From assembly GCA_963801105.1 (NCBI GenBank), contig CAWDDH010000003.1:744001-808000 (forward strand): a stretch of 64,000 nt of DNA, read 5' to 3'. This document shows, one piece after another, positions 35,001-43,238 of the stretch; the first letter of the stretch is position 1; each line of letters begins with the position of its first letter. A program made the position numbers and the translations under genes. Under the pieces are notes generated by a model that saw only the letters and a list, made by a program, of their open reading frames with translations, did not search any database and was not told where the DNA came from. This stretch comes from JAENVU01 sp963801105 (lineage in GTDB: Bacteria > Actinomycetota > Acidimicrobiia > IMCC26256 > JAENVU01).

Positions 35001-36343
35001 GTCTCGGCGATGATCTGCTGGGCGAGGATGTCGAGCGGCGCGTCCGGCGGGAGCACCGCGTCGAGCCGGCCGGCGCGCACCGCGGCGAGCAACGCGGTCG
35101 ACTCGACGAGCTCATCCCGGGTGAGCGGGAACAGGCGGCCCGTCGGGGTCCCGGCCCGCGTGTGGTTGGACCGCCCGACGCGCTGGAGGAACGTGGCGAT
35201 CGACCGCGGCGAGCCGATCTGACACACGAGCTCGACCGGTCCGATGTCGATACCGAGCTCCAACGACGCGGTCGCGACGAGCGCCTTCAGGTCACCCGCT
35301 CGCAAGCGCGACTCGACGCGAGAGCGCCGCTCGCGGCTCAGGCTTCCATGGTGCGCGGCGACGACGTCCTCGCCGAGGCGCTCGCCGAGCTGGTGGGCGA
35401 GCCGCTCCGCCATCTTGCGCGTGTTGACGAACACGAGCGTGGTCCGCCGGTCCGCGACCATCTCCGCGATGCGGTCGAGGACGCTCTCCATCTGGGCCGC
35501 GGAGATCACGGCCTCGAGCTCACCCGCCGGCAGCTCGAGCGCGAGGTCCAGCTCCCGCTGGTGGCCCCCGTCGACGATCGCGGCGGCCGGCGCGCCGCCG
35601 GCATCGGTGCGGGTGCCGACCAGGAGGCGGGCCACGGTGTCGATCGGCTTCTGGGTCGCGGACAACCCCACGCGCGTGGGGGGCACAGCGCACACGTGCT
35701 CGAGCCGTTCGAGCGTGAGCGTGAGGTGTGCGCCACGCTTGTCGCGGGCGAGCGCGTGGATCTCGTCGACGATGACGGTGCCGACCGTGACGAGCGACGC
35801 CCGGCTGCGCTCGGCCGTGACCATCAGGTACAGCGACTCGGGGGTGGTCACGACGAACGTGGGCGGGGTCCGGACCATGGCCGCACGCTGCGAGGCGGTG
35901 GTGTCTCCGGTGCGCACGCCCACCGTCAGGCCCGGCGCGGAGAGTCCGAGCTCGGCCGCGACCTCCGCGATCTCACGCAGTGGCCGCTCGAGGTTCTCCG
36001 CGATGTCGACGGCGAGTGCCTTCAGCGGCGAGACGTAGGCGACCCGGGCCCCGGCCGTCGAGCCGCCGCGCGCGTGCTCGAGGTAGAGGTCGTTGATGCA
36101 CATGAGGAACCCGGCCAGCGTCTTGCCCGATCCCGTGGGCGCCGCGATGAGCGTCGAGCGCCCCGCCGCGAGCAGCGGCCAGCCCTCGCGCTGGGGCGGC
36201 GTCGGACCATGAGGAAAGCGGCGCTCGAACCAGGCGGCGACCGCGGGGTGGAACGCCACGCCCTCGACCAGGTCGGTGCGGGGCGCGACCGGCCCGTCGC
36301 CGAGGCGCGGCCGGGGGTTCGGGGAGGTCTCGAGCAGCGTCAT
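32091..36343 (-). pseudogene. lhr: Lhr-type ATP-dependent DNA helicase, one frameshift
   Basis: A giant SF2 helicase of about 1,417 residues once corrected. Walker A is APTGSGKT at residues 68-75, DEIH at 193-196, then a helicase C domain with RVGRSNHTRAGTPTG, a winged-helix domain and the long Lhr C-terminal region (FVNGFSGEQFALPAAVDGLK near the end). The frame from ATG 36343 is clean to about 33470; the rest is in another frame from about 33420, consistent with one missing base. Mycobacterial Lhr is a single-strand-dependent DNA translocase and helicase for repair. With this much intact sequence on both sides, a sequencing indel is the likeliest cause. Confidence 0.85.
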
Positions 36344-36414
36344 GGGAAGGTCCGACCACCGTACGCCCCGGGTGTGACCGGGGGTCGAGCGGTCGGAGGC
36401 TCCCGACGCGGCGA

Positions 36415-36450
36415 GGCCCGGACCCCGGCCCGAGAGCCTGGGTCCGGGCC
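36415..36450 (-). terminator. Strong hairpin after glnII
   Basis: GGCCCGGACCC (36415-36425) pairs perfectly with GGGTCCGGGCC (36440-36450), 11 pairs with a 14-base loop, 24 bases past the glnII stop. It lies between glnII and lhr on the minus strand and is a likely intrinsic-type terminator without a U tract. Confidence 0.65.
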
Positions 36451-36473
36451 GTCGGCCGGAGGCCGGTGTCTCC

Positions 36474-37472
36474 CTAGGCGAGCGCGGAGCAGCAGGTGTC
36501 GACGATGAGCCGGGTCACCACGTAGGGGTCCATGTTGGCGTTCGGACGCCGGTCCTCGATGTAGCCCTTCTTGTCGACCTCGACCTGCCACGGGATGCGC
36601 ACGGACGCACCGCGGTCCGAGACGCCATAGCTGTACTCGTTGTACGGGGCGGTCTCGTGCTGACCGGTGAGCCGATGCTCGATCCCGTCGCCGTAACCCG
36701 CGACGTGCTCGTCGACGCGCTTTCCGAGGGCCTCGCACGCCGTGATGATCGCGTCGTAGCTCTCGCGCATCCCGTTGGTCGAGAAGTTCGTGTGCGCACC
36801 CGCGCCGTTCCAGTCGCCGGCGACGGGCTTCGCGTGCAGCGTCACGGCCACGCCGAAGTCCTCGGCGATGCGGTACAGCAGCCAGCGCGCCATCCACAGC
36901 TGGTCCGCGACGTCGAGCGGGCCGAGCGGGCCGACCTGGAACTCCCACTGGCCGGGCATGACCTCGGCGTTGATGCCCGAGATGCCGATGCCGGCCTCGA
37001 TGCACGCGTCGAGGTGGGTCTCGACGATCTCACGACCGAAGACCTCGTCCGCGCCGATGCCGCAGTAGTAGAAGCCCTGCGGTGCCGGGTACCCACCCAC
37101 GGGGAACCCGAACGGGCGGCCGTCCTGGAAGAAGTTGTACTCCTGCTCGATGCCGAAGAGGGGCTCCTGGCCCGCGAACTTCTCGGCGATGGGCGCGAGC
37201 TTGGCCCGGTTGTTGGTCGCGTGCGGCGTCATGTCGGTGTAGAGGACCTCGCACATGACGAGCTTGTTCTCGCCGCCGCGGAGCGGGTCCGGGCAGTCGA
37301 ACACCGGACGCAGCACGCAGTCCGACTTGTCGCCGGGCGCCTGGTTCGTGCTCGAGCCGTCGAAGCCCCAGATCGGGAGGGCGGCACCGTCCTCCAGAAC
37401 CTTGGTCTTGGACCGAAGTCGCGCCGTCGGCTCGGTGCCGTCGATCCAGATGTACTCGGCCTTGTACGCCAC
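36474..37472 (-). CDS. glnII: Glutamine synthetase type II (eukaryotic-type)
   Basis: A 332-residue GSII enzyme making glutamine from glutamate, ammonia and ATP. Type II features are IWGFDGSSTNQAPGDKSD at the N-terminal active site, LFGIEQEYNFF, NGAGAHTNFSTNGMR, GDGIEHRLTGQHETA and the closing GYIEDRRPNANMDPYV. It starts at GTG 37472 after AGGAG. GSII is limited in bacteria to Streptomyces-like actinobacteria, rhizobia and a few others. It is divergent from a type I glutamine synthetase gene, and the 282-base spacer holds candidate nitrogen-control sites. Confidence 0.94.
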   Translation of the reverse strand: MAYKAEYIWIDGTEPTARLRSKTKVLEDGAALPIWGFDGSSTNQAPGDKSDCVLRPVFDCPDPLRGGENKLVMCEVLYTDMTPHATNNRAKLAPIAEKFAGQEPLFGIEQEYNFFQDGRPFGFPVGGYPAPQGFYYCGIGADEVFGREIVETHLDACIEAGIGISGINAEVMPGQWEFQVGPLGPLDVADQLWMARWLLYRIAEDFGVAVTLHAKPVAGDWNGAGAHTNFSTNGMRESYDAIITACEALGKRVDEHVAGYGDGIEHRLTGQHETAPYNEYSYGVSDRGASVRIPWQVEVDKKGYIEDRRPNANMDPYVVTRLIVDTCCSALA

Positions 37473-37580
37473 GTGATGCTCCTGATCGTCGTGCGGTTGT
37501 GGGTCTGTCCGCGATCACTCGGGACCGGTGCACTCCGCTGCTCACCGACACCGGCGGGCGTCGGCGAGGGGAAGCCTCCC

Positions 37581-37626
37581 GGACCGGGATTTCCGGTCCA
37601 TTGCCGAAATGTGAACGCTGTGTAAC
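37581..37626. promoter_or_regulatory. glnII-glnA divergent control region with hairpin and candidate GlnR box
   Basis: The 282-base spacer holds an inverted repeat GGACCGG / CCGGTCC (37581-37599) and, on the minus strand, GTTAC-acagcg-TTCAC (37611-37626), which resembles one GlnR box (GTnAC-N6-GaAAC) with a poor second half. The rest, 37627-37754, has an AGGAG site for glnA near 37743 and nothing else I can assign. Confidence 0.35.
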
Positions 37627-37754
37627 CCCGGGATTGCGGGCGGCGGGAGCCTAGGCGAGCCTCCGTACACTGTGCCCAGCCGGGCCTGATCGCCGGCGTA
37701 CGTCCGTGACCGTCCGAGCGACCACGACCACCTTCCGACCCCAGGAGCACCGCG

Positions 37755-39080
37755 ATGGGACCTCAGCTCGAGTACGTGCTGCGCACCGTGGAGGAGCGCG
37801 GTGTGCGCTTCGTCCAGCTCTGGTTCACCGACGTGCTCGGCTCCCTCAAGGGCTTCGCGATCACGCCGGCCGAGCTCGAGGGTGCGCTCGAGGAGGGCAT
37901 GACCTTCGACGGCTCCGCGATCGAGGGCTACTCCCGGGTCCAGGAGTCGGACATGCTCGCCATGCCGGACGCCTCGACCTTCGAGATCCTCCCGTGGCGG
38001 GGCGACGACCACCCCGTCGCCCGGGTGTTCTGCGACATCCAGGTCCTCTCCGGCGACCCGTTCGACGGCGATCCCCGCAACGTCCTGCGCCGGAACGTCG
38101 AGCGGGCCCGCGAGCACGGCTACACCTTCTACGCGGGCCCCGAGATCGAGTACTTCTACTTCCGGTCCGCCTCCGAGGCCGTCCCCCTGGACAACGCCGG
38201 GTTCTTCGACCTGACCCACACCGACATCGCCAACGAGTTGCGCCGCCGCACGATCCTCACGCTCGAGGCCATGGGCATCCCGGTCGAGTACTCGTTCCAC
38301 GAGAACGGCCCGAGCCAGCACGAGATCGACCTGCGCTACACCGACGCCCTCACCATGGCCGACAACGTCATGACGTTCCGGATGGTGGTCAAGCGGATCG
38401 CGAGCGAGCTCGGAGTGCACGCCACCTTCATGCCCAAGCCCATCGAAGGCGCGTTCGGCTCGGGGCTCCACGCGCACCTCTCCCTCTTCGAGGGCGACGT
38501 CAACGCCTTCCACGACCCGGGCGACCCGCACGGGCTCTCCAAGGTCGGCAAGCACTTCGTCGCCGGCCTGTTGCGCCACGCGCGCGAGATCACCGCGGTG
38601 ACGAACCAGACCGTGAACTCCTACAAGCGCCTGATCGCCGGGTACGAGGCGCCCACGTACATCTCGTGGGCCCGGAACAACGAGTCCGCCCTCGTGCGCG
38701 TCCCGATCCCGAAGCGGGAGAAGGAATCGAGCACCCGGGTCGAGTTCCGCTCGCCCGACCCCGCGTGCAACCCGTACCTCGCGTTCGCGCTGATGCTCGC
38801 CGCCGGGATGAAGGGCATCGAGGAGGGTTACCCCCTGCCGGAGGAGGCGACGTCGAACATCTTCGAGATGACCCCGGCGGCGCGGGTCGCGGCCGGGATC
38901 GACCTCCTCCCGCAGTCGTTGGCGGAAGCGCTCGACGTGATGGAAGGCTCCAGCCTCGTGGTGGACGCGCTCGGGGAACACGTCTTCGACTACTTCGTGC
39001 GCAACAAGCGGCGGGAGTGGAACTCGTACAAGGAGCAGGTCACGCCCTGGGAGCTGTCGCGCTACCTGGAGTCGCTCTGA
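37755..39080 (+). CDS. Glutamine synthetase type I, GlnA2-like
   Basis: A 441-residue GSI. Active-site motifs are MTFDGSAIEGYSRVQESD, AGPEIEYFYFR, a GSGLHAHLSLFE segment, RRLIAGYEAP-like KRLIAGYEAPTY and NPYLAFALMLAAG. The N terminus (LRTVEERGVRFVQLWFTDVLG) resembles mycobacterial GlnA2 (Rv2222c). The adenylylation Tyr of GlnA1 seems absent: the aligned stretch is SNIFEMTPAAR, with Phe instead. So control is probably transcriptional rather than by GlnE. It is divergent from glnII and followed by a GlnR-like gene, which suggests nitrogen control. Confidence 0.92.
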   Translation: MGPQLEYVLRTVEERGVRFVQLWFTDVLGSLKGFAITPAELEGALEEGMTFDGSAIEGYSRVQESDMLAMPDASTFEILPWRGDDHPVARVFCDIQVLSGDPFDGDPRNVLRRNVERAREHGYTFYAGPEIEYFYFRSASEAVPLDNAGFFDLTHTDIANELRRRTILTLEAMGIPVEYSFHENGPSQHEIDLRYTDALTMADNVMTFRMVVKRIASELGVHATFMPKPIEGAFGSGLHAHLSLFEGDVNAFHDPGDPHGLSKVGKHFVAGLLRHAREITAVTNQTVNSYKRLIAGYEAPTYISWARNNESALVRVPIPKREKESSTRVEFRSPDPACNPYLAFALMLAAGMKGIEEGYPLPEEATSNIFEMTPAARVAAGIDLLPQSLAEALDVMEGSSLVVDALGEHVFDYFVRNKRREWNSYKEQVTPWELSRYLESL

Positions 39081-39134
39081 CATGAGCACCCACCGCCACT
39101 GCGGCCGGCGCCGGACGAAGCGGGCGGCCCGGTG

Positions 39135-39815
39135 ATGACCGAGCCGATCCTCGTGTTCCCGGATCCCCCGCCGGCCCTGCTCGTCCAGACCCTGGACCTC
39201 GGCGGCTACTCGTGGAAGGCCGTGACCAACGCGGCCGTCGCCGCCGCGGACGAGCCCGCCGACGGCTGGGGCGGCGCCATCGTCTGCGCCGACCTCGACC
39301 CCGAGCAGGCCCTCTCGCTCTGCCGGACGCTGCGCAAGCGCGACTCGGTCCTCGAGCCGCTGCTCCTCCTCGTCTCGGGGACCCAGCTCGGCGACCTCGG
39401 CGATCGGGAGGACCTCTTCGACGACTTCTGCCTGTCGCCGTTCCACCCTCAGGAGCTCGAGGCGCGCCTGCGCCACCTCATGTGGCGCACAGGCCGCGGC
39501 GCGGCGCCCGAGCTGGTCGAGTACGCCGACCTGGCGCTGAACCTCGAGACGTACCAGGCCGCGCTCTCCGGCCGTCCGCTCGACCTCACCTACATGGAGT
39601 ACGAGCTGCTGAAGTTCTTCGCCACGCACCCCGCGAAGGTGTTCACCCGCGAACAGCTGCTGTCACGGGTGTGGGGGTACGAGTACTACGGCGGCGCCCG
39701 CACCGTGGATGTCCACGTGCGGCGGCTGCGGGCGAAGCTCGGTGAGGAGCACGCGAACCTGATCCAGACCGTGCGGTCGGTCGGGTACCGGTTCGGCCAG
39801 ACCCGCGCCCTCTGA
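39135..39815 (+). CDS. GlnR-like orphan OmpR-family response regulator
   Basis: About 226 residues with an atypical receiver and a winged-helix C terminus. The receiver keeps an acidic pair (IVCADLD, Asp53/Asp55) but the position of the conserved Lys is FCLSPFHP (Ser instead), so ordinary phosphorylation is unlikely. The DNA-binding domain reads RPLDLTYMEYELLKFFATHP, VFTREQLLSRVWGYEYYGG and RTVDVHVRRLRAKLG, which is nearly the GlnR sequence of Streptomyces and Mycobacterium. GlnR regulates nitrogen genes, so placement after two glutamine synthetases fits well. The ATG at 39135 or GTG at 39132 both work. Confidence 0.85.
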   Translation: MTEPILVFPDPPPALLVQTLDLGGYSWKAVTNAAVAAADEPADGWGGAIVCADLDPEQALSLCRTLRKRDSVLEPLLLLVSGTQLGDLGDREDLFDDFCLSPFHPQELEARLRHLMWRTGRGAAPELVEYADLALNLETYQAALSGRPLDLTYMEYELLKFFATHPAKVFTREQLLSRVWGYEYYGGARTVDVHVRRLRAKLGEEHANLIQTVRSVGYRFGQTRAL

Positions 39816-39841
39816 GCGACGGGCCCCGCAGCGGCGGAGGG

Positions 39842-39985
39842 TCAGACGGGTTGGCCCTCGGCCCGCTGGTCGGCGTCGTCGCCGAGCATCCAGCCGACCG
39901 CGGCGCTCCACGCGGCGCCGCCGAGCATGACGGCGACGGGACCGAGCAGGACCATGACGATGACGATGATCAGGACTCCGGGCAC
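39842..39985 (-). CDS. Small hypothetical membrane protein
   Basis: A 47-residue peptide from GTG 39985 to TGA 39842, ten bases after ridA in the same direction. A hydrophobic N terminus (MPGVLIIVIVMVLLGPVAVM) forms one or two short helices, followed by a small acidic tail with GDDADQRAEG. Nothing is known of it. Start and existence are supported by the position after ridA and a membrane-like composition rather than by homology. Confidence 0.42.
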   Translation of the reverse strand: MPGVLIIVIVMVLLGPVAVMLGGAAWSAAVGWMLGDDADQRAEGQPV

Positions 39986-39994
39986 GGCCAGACC

Positions 39995-40384
39995 CTACCG
40001 AACGGGCACGTGGGCCCAGGCCTCGATCTCGACCTTGGCCCCGCCGGGCAGGGCCGCGACCTGGACGGTCGAGCGCGCGGGTCGGTGATCGCCGAACGCC
40101 TCGCCGTACACCTCGTTCATCGCGCCGAAGTCGGCGAGATCCGTCACGAACACCGTGGTCTTGGCGACGTCGGCCATGCTCGCCCCGCAGTCGGCGAGCA
40201 CCAGGGCGATGTTGTCGAGGGCCCGTTGCGCCTGCGCCCGGGCGTCGCCGCCGACGAACCGGGCGGTCGCGGGATCGAGCGGAACCTGGCCGGCGAGGAC
40301 GAGCCAGTCGCCCGCGCGCACCGCCGGCGAGTACGGCCCCGCGACGGGCGGGGCGCTCGGGGTCGGGACGGGTTCCACGGTCAC
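39995..40384 (-). CDS. RidA family (YjgF/YER057c) reactive intermediate deaminase
   Basis: A 129-residue protein starting at GTG 40384 in a GTGA overlap with the molybdo-protein stop; the GTG at 40378 is an alternative. RidA features are PVAGPYSPAVRAGDWLVLAGQ, then ALDNIALVLADCGASMADV, then TVFVTDLADFGAMNEVYGEAF and RSTVQVAALPGGAKVEIEAWA, with the catalytic-site Arg of the RSTV motif. It should hydrolyse 2-imino acids made by PLP enzymes, preventing damage. Its genetic coupling to an Fe-S/molybdopterin protein is unusual. Confidence 0.88.
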   Translation of the reverse strand: MTVEPVPTPSAPPVAGPYSPAVRAGDWLVLAGQVPLDPATARFVGGDARAQAQRALDNIALVLADCGASMADVAKTTVFVTDLADFGAMNEVYGEAFGDHRPARSTVQVAALPGGAKVEIEAWAHVPVR

Positions 40385-42109
40385 CGACGCAGCATACGGG
40401 CGGCGCGCGTCCCGACCGCCGGGAGGGTCTCCGGGCGGGCGGCCTCCGCCGCGGTCACGGCGTTCCAGATCGCGGCCGCCACCGCGGCGAACGCGGCGTC
40501 GGAGGCTCCCCCGCGCGGCGGATCCGTCGCGGTGACGATCTCGACGGCGACGGGCGGCATGGTCTTCGCTCGAACGATGTCGAAGGACCGGATCGTGAGG
40601 TCGAGCACGTCGCCGGTCTCCGGGTCCACGGCGACGCCCTCGGTGAGGACCCATCCGAGCGCCATGTGCACCGCGCCGATCACGTAGGACCGCAGGACCA
40701 CGTCGTCGAGCGGGTCCCCCGCGTCGACGCGCACCGTGATCTGCTCGATGCGCCCGGACTCCGCGTCGAGATCGACGCACGCCCCGGCGAGCGCGCCGGA
40801 CGGCGACGCCGCGAGCGTGTCGAGCAGCACTCGCGCGCCCGCGTGTGTCGACCAGTGAGGCGCGGTCGGCCCCGGCCGCGTCGATCGCGCCCTCGACGAG
40901 GAGATGCTGCTCCGCGAGTCCCGCCGCGCGCGGCGCGCCGGCCACCGGCGGTCCGGGAACCGTGACGACGTCCCAGCGTGCGTCGACCTCGAGCAGGTAC
41001 GGCAGCGCGTAGGCCGGCGGTGGGAGCGGCGTGCTCCCCCGGATCTCGATCAGAGCGTCGCGCAGCACGGCGGAGGCGGCGATCGGCGGCCGCTTCGGTC
41101 CGAGCCGGACGACGTCCTCCCGCGCGAAGACGACCCTGACCGTGCGCCCGAACGTGTCGGCGAGCTCGCGCGCCGCGGCGGGAGCCGGGCTCTCGGTCTT
41201 GCCACCGAACGCGCCGCCGTTGGCGAGCGGGCTCGCAGGCTCGCCATCGGGAGCGCACCAGCTCGCGTCGGGCTCGAGGTACGCGGGCTCGACCCACCCG
41301 GTCACGAGCCGCACCCCGCCGTCGGGGAGCGGTGGGAGCAGGAGCGGAGCCACATCGGCCACCGTCGTGCGGCGACCCTGCACCTTGCCCGCACGGGCAC
41401 GGGCGTCGAACAGGGTCTCGCCGACGACCCACTCCTGCCCGACTGCGGTGATCGTCTCGGCCGCGGTCCCGGGCGGAGCCGGGACCGCGACGAGCGTGTC
41501 GCGCGGTGCGGTGTCGTCGGCGAACCCGGCGTCGCCGAGCGGCGTGTCGCGACCGACGTGCTGCACGGTGTGACCTTCCAGCTTCGCCCGTCGTGCCGCC
41601 GCGTCCAGGTCCCGACGCGACTCGGGCGCGTTGGTGGGGCCCACGGACCCGACTTCGGCGCCGAGGTGACGGTCGACCGCTTCGTAGATCGTCTGCCATC
41701 CGGTGCAGCGACAGAGGTGGGCGGCAAGGGCCTTGTCGAGGTCGGAACGCGTGGTCCGGCCCTTCGTACCGAGTGCGGCCACCCGCACGATGATCCCCGG
41801 CGTGCAGAAGCCGCACTGGGAGCCGCCGGTCGCGACGAACGCGTCGGCGAGCGACTCGACGGTCCCGGTCGGCAGCCCCGCCAGCGTGGTCACGGACCGG
41901 CCGGAGACGCGAGCGGCCGGGGTCACGCAGGAGACGCGGGCATCGCCGTCGACGAGGACCGTGCAGCAGCCGCACTGGCCCTGAGGCGCGCAGCCGTCCT
42001 TGACCGACGTGATGGCGCAGCGCTCGCGCAGGACCGAGAGGAGCGTCTCACCGTCGGCGACGTCGACCTCGACGGGCGTGCCGTCGAGGGTGAACGCGAG
42101 ATGGGTCAG
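40381..42109 (-). pseudogene. Compact fused 2Fe-2S/xanthine-dehydrogenase-type Mo-cofactor protein, one frameshift
   Basis: About 575 residues once corrected. The first 150 residues are the small-subunit fold of molybdenum hydroxylases: GCAPQGQCGCCTV and CGFCTPGIIVR, with LCRCTGWQTI, so both 2Fe-2S sites are complete. The remainder resembles a shortened Mo-cofactor large subunit (PLANGGAFGGKTES is like its GGGFGGK motif), then AVLRDALIEIRG and GAVHMALGWVLTEG. A full large subunit has about 750 residues, so much of the domain is missing. The single-base break is at 40831-40843. The most likely start is CTG 42109, overlapping the erpA stop; no ATG, GTG or TTG fits. Substrate unknown. Confidence 0.75.
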
Positions 42110-42459
42110 CTGAACGACTGACCGCAGCCGCAGGTGCGCTCCGCGTTCGGGTTGGAGATGTGGAAGCCCGAGCCCTGGAGCGAGTCCCGGTAATCGAGCG
42201 ACCCACCACCGAGGTGCTGCATCGACGCGGGGTCGATGACCACCTGGACGCCGCTCTGCTCGCTCTTCACGTCGTCATCGGCGACGTCGGCGTCGAAGAA
42301 CATCTCGTAGCTGAAGCCGGAGCAGCCGCCGGGCCGGACGGCGACCCGGAGCGCGAGGCCCGGGGTGTCCTCGGCCTCGATGAGGGACTTGACCTTCGCC
42401 GCGGCGGCGTCGGTCAGCAGGAACTGGGACCGGGCGTCGGTGACAGTGAAAGCGCTCAT
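42106..42459 (-). CDS. erpA: Iron-sulfur cluster insertion protein ErpA
   Basis: A 117-residue A-type Fe-S carrier starting at ATG 42459 with GGAGAA upstream. The three ligand Cys are Cys46 (PGGCSGFSY), Cys110 and Cys112 (ERTCGCGQSFS), the exact HesB/IscA pattern. It delivers clusters to target proteins, and its stop overlaps the start of a 2Fe-2S protein gene, a natural client. It lies in an operon behind a SufR-like regulator gene. Confidence 0.93.
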   Translation of the reverse strand: MSAFTVTDARSQFLLTDAAAAKVKSLIEAEDTPGLALRVAVRPGGCSGFSYEMFFDADVADDDVKSEQSGVQVVIDPASMQHLGGGSLDYRDSLQGSGFHISNPNAERTCGCGQSFS

Positions 42460-42484
42460 GGTGTTCTCCGGATTGTCGGGGAGG

Positions 42485-43135
42485 TCAGGGTACCGCGACG
42501 ACGACGTGACACGGATCGGGTTCGTACAACGACGAAAAGGCCTCAACTGTTCCTCGGCCCCGTTCCGCCACGCCTTCACAGATGCCGCGGTGGAGGTTGC
42601 ACACCAGTTCCGGGTAGGCCTCGGCCAGCTCCCGGAACGGGCAGTGGAGGAACTCGATGCGCGTGGCGCCGGTGTCGGCGGCAGTTTCGTCGGCCGCGGG
42701 CTCGAACCCGAGGCGGTCGAGCTCCTGGGCCAGGGCACTCAGACAACCCCGGCCGGCGGTGCGCTCGGCCGTGTGGCGGCCCCAGTCCCGGCCGGCCCGG
42801 CGGGCCGCGTTGGCGTCGGCACCGCTCGACTCCGCCAGCGCGCCGAGCAGGCCGGCGAGGAGCACGTGGGCAGGAGGATCGAAGCCCAGCCCGGGCGCGC
42901 CCGGCGCGAGGGAGTAGCGGTGCTGAGGCCGGCCCACCCGTCCACGGTGGATCGCCTCGACCTCGAGCAGGCCGGCGTCGCGCAGGCGCTCGAGGTGCAG
43001 GCGGACGGTGTTCGGGTGCAGGCCGAGCGCCTCGGCGAGCTCGGCGGCCGAGCGGGGAGCGGTCGATCCGGCCAGCTCCCGGTAGAGCGCGTAGCGGGTC
43101 TCGTCGCCCAGGGCCTTCAGCACCTCGAGGTCCAT
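42485..43135 (-). CDS. SufR-like Fe-S-sensing transcriptional repressor
   Basis: A 216-residue regulator with an ArsR/DeoR-like winged helix (residues 10-75: RSAAELAEALGLHPNTVRLH is the helix-turn-helix) and a C-terminal sensor domain with four Cys: Cys165 in HCPFREL, Cys179, Cys186 in HRGICEG and Cys209. This spacing and the CPFRELAEAYPELVC context match SufR-type proteins (mycobacterial Rv1460), which bind an Fe-S cluster and repress the suf genes. Placement between mrp (divergent) and erpA supports Fe-S homeostasis. The promoter has a clear -10 six bases before the ATG, so the mRNA is leaderless. Confidence 0.82.
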   Translation of the reverse strand: MDLEVLKALGDETRYALYRELAGSTAPRSAAELAEALGLHPNTVRLHLERLRDAGLLEVEAIHRGRVGRPQHRYSLAPGAPGLGFDPPAHVLLAGLLGALAESSGADANAARRAGRDWGRHTAERTAGRGCLSALAQELDRLGFEPAADETAADTGATRIEFLHCPFRELAEAYPELVCNLHRGICEGVAERGRGTVEAFSSLYEPDPCHVVVAVP

Positions 43136-43141
43136 GCGTTG

Positions 43142-43171
43142 ACCGTAGATCCCGGATGGGCATATTTTCAA
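43142..43171 (-). promoter_or_regulatory. Promoter of the SufR-like operon
   Basis: On the minus strand TTGAAA (43166-43171) and TACGGT (43142-43147) are separated by 18 bases, and TACGGT ends six bases before the ATG. This gives a leaderless mRNA with good -35 and -10. The divergent spacer is strikingly AT-rich (TTTTTATT near 43182), where Fe-S sensing might operate on both sides. Confidence 0.6.
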
Positions 43172-43238
43172 GGCCGATGCTGTTTTTATTGGGGATGCCC
43201 CACCGCCCGCCCCCGCCGACGCCCCGCCAGGTTGCCCC

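Noticed and set aside
43172..43238. Conserved SufR box in the mrp spacer.
   Set aside because: The spacer is AT-rich, but I found no clear match to published SufR half-sites, so only promoter elements are listed.
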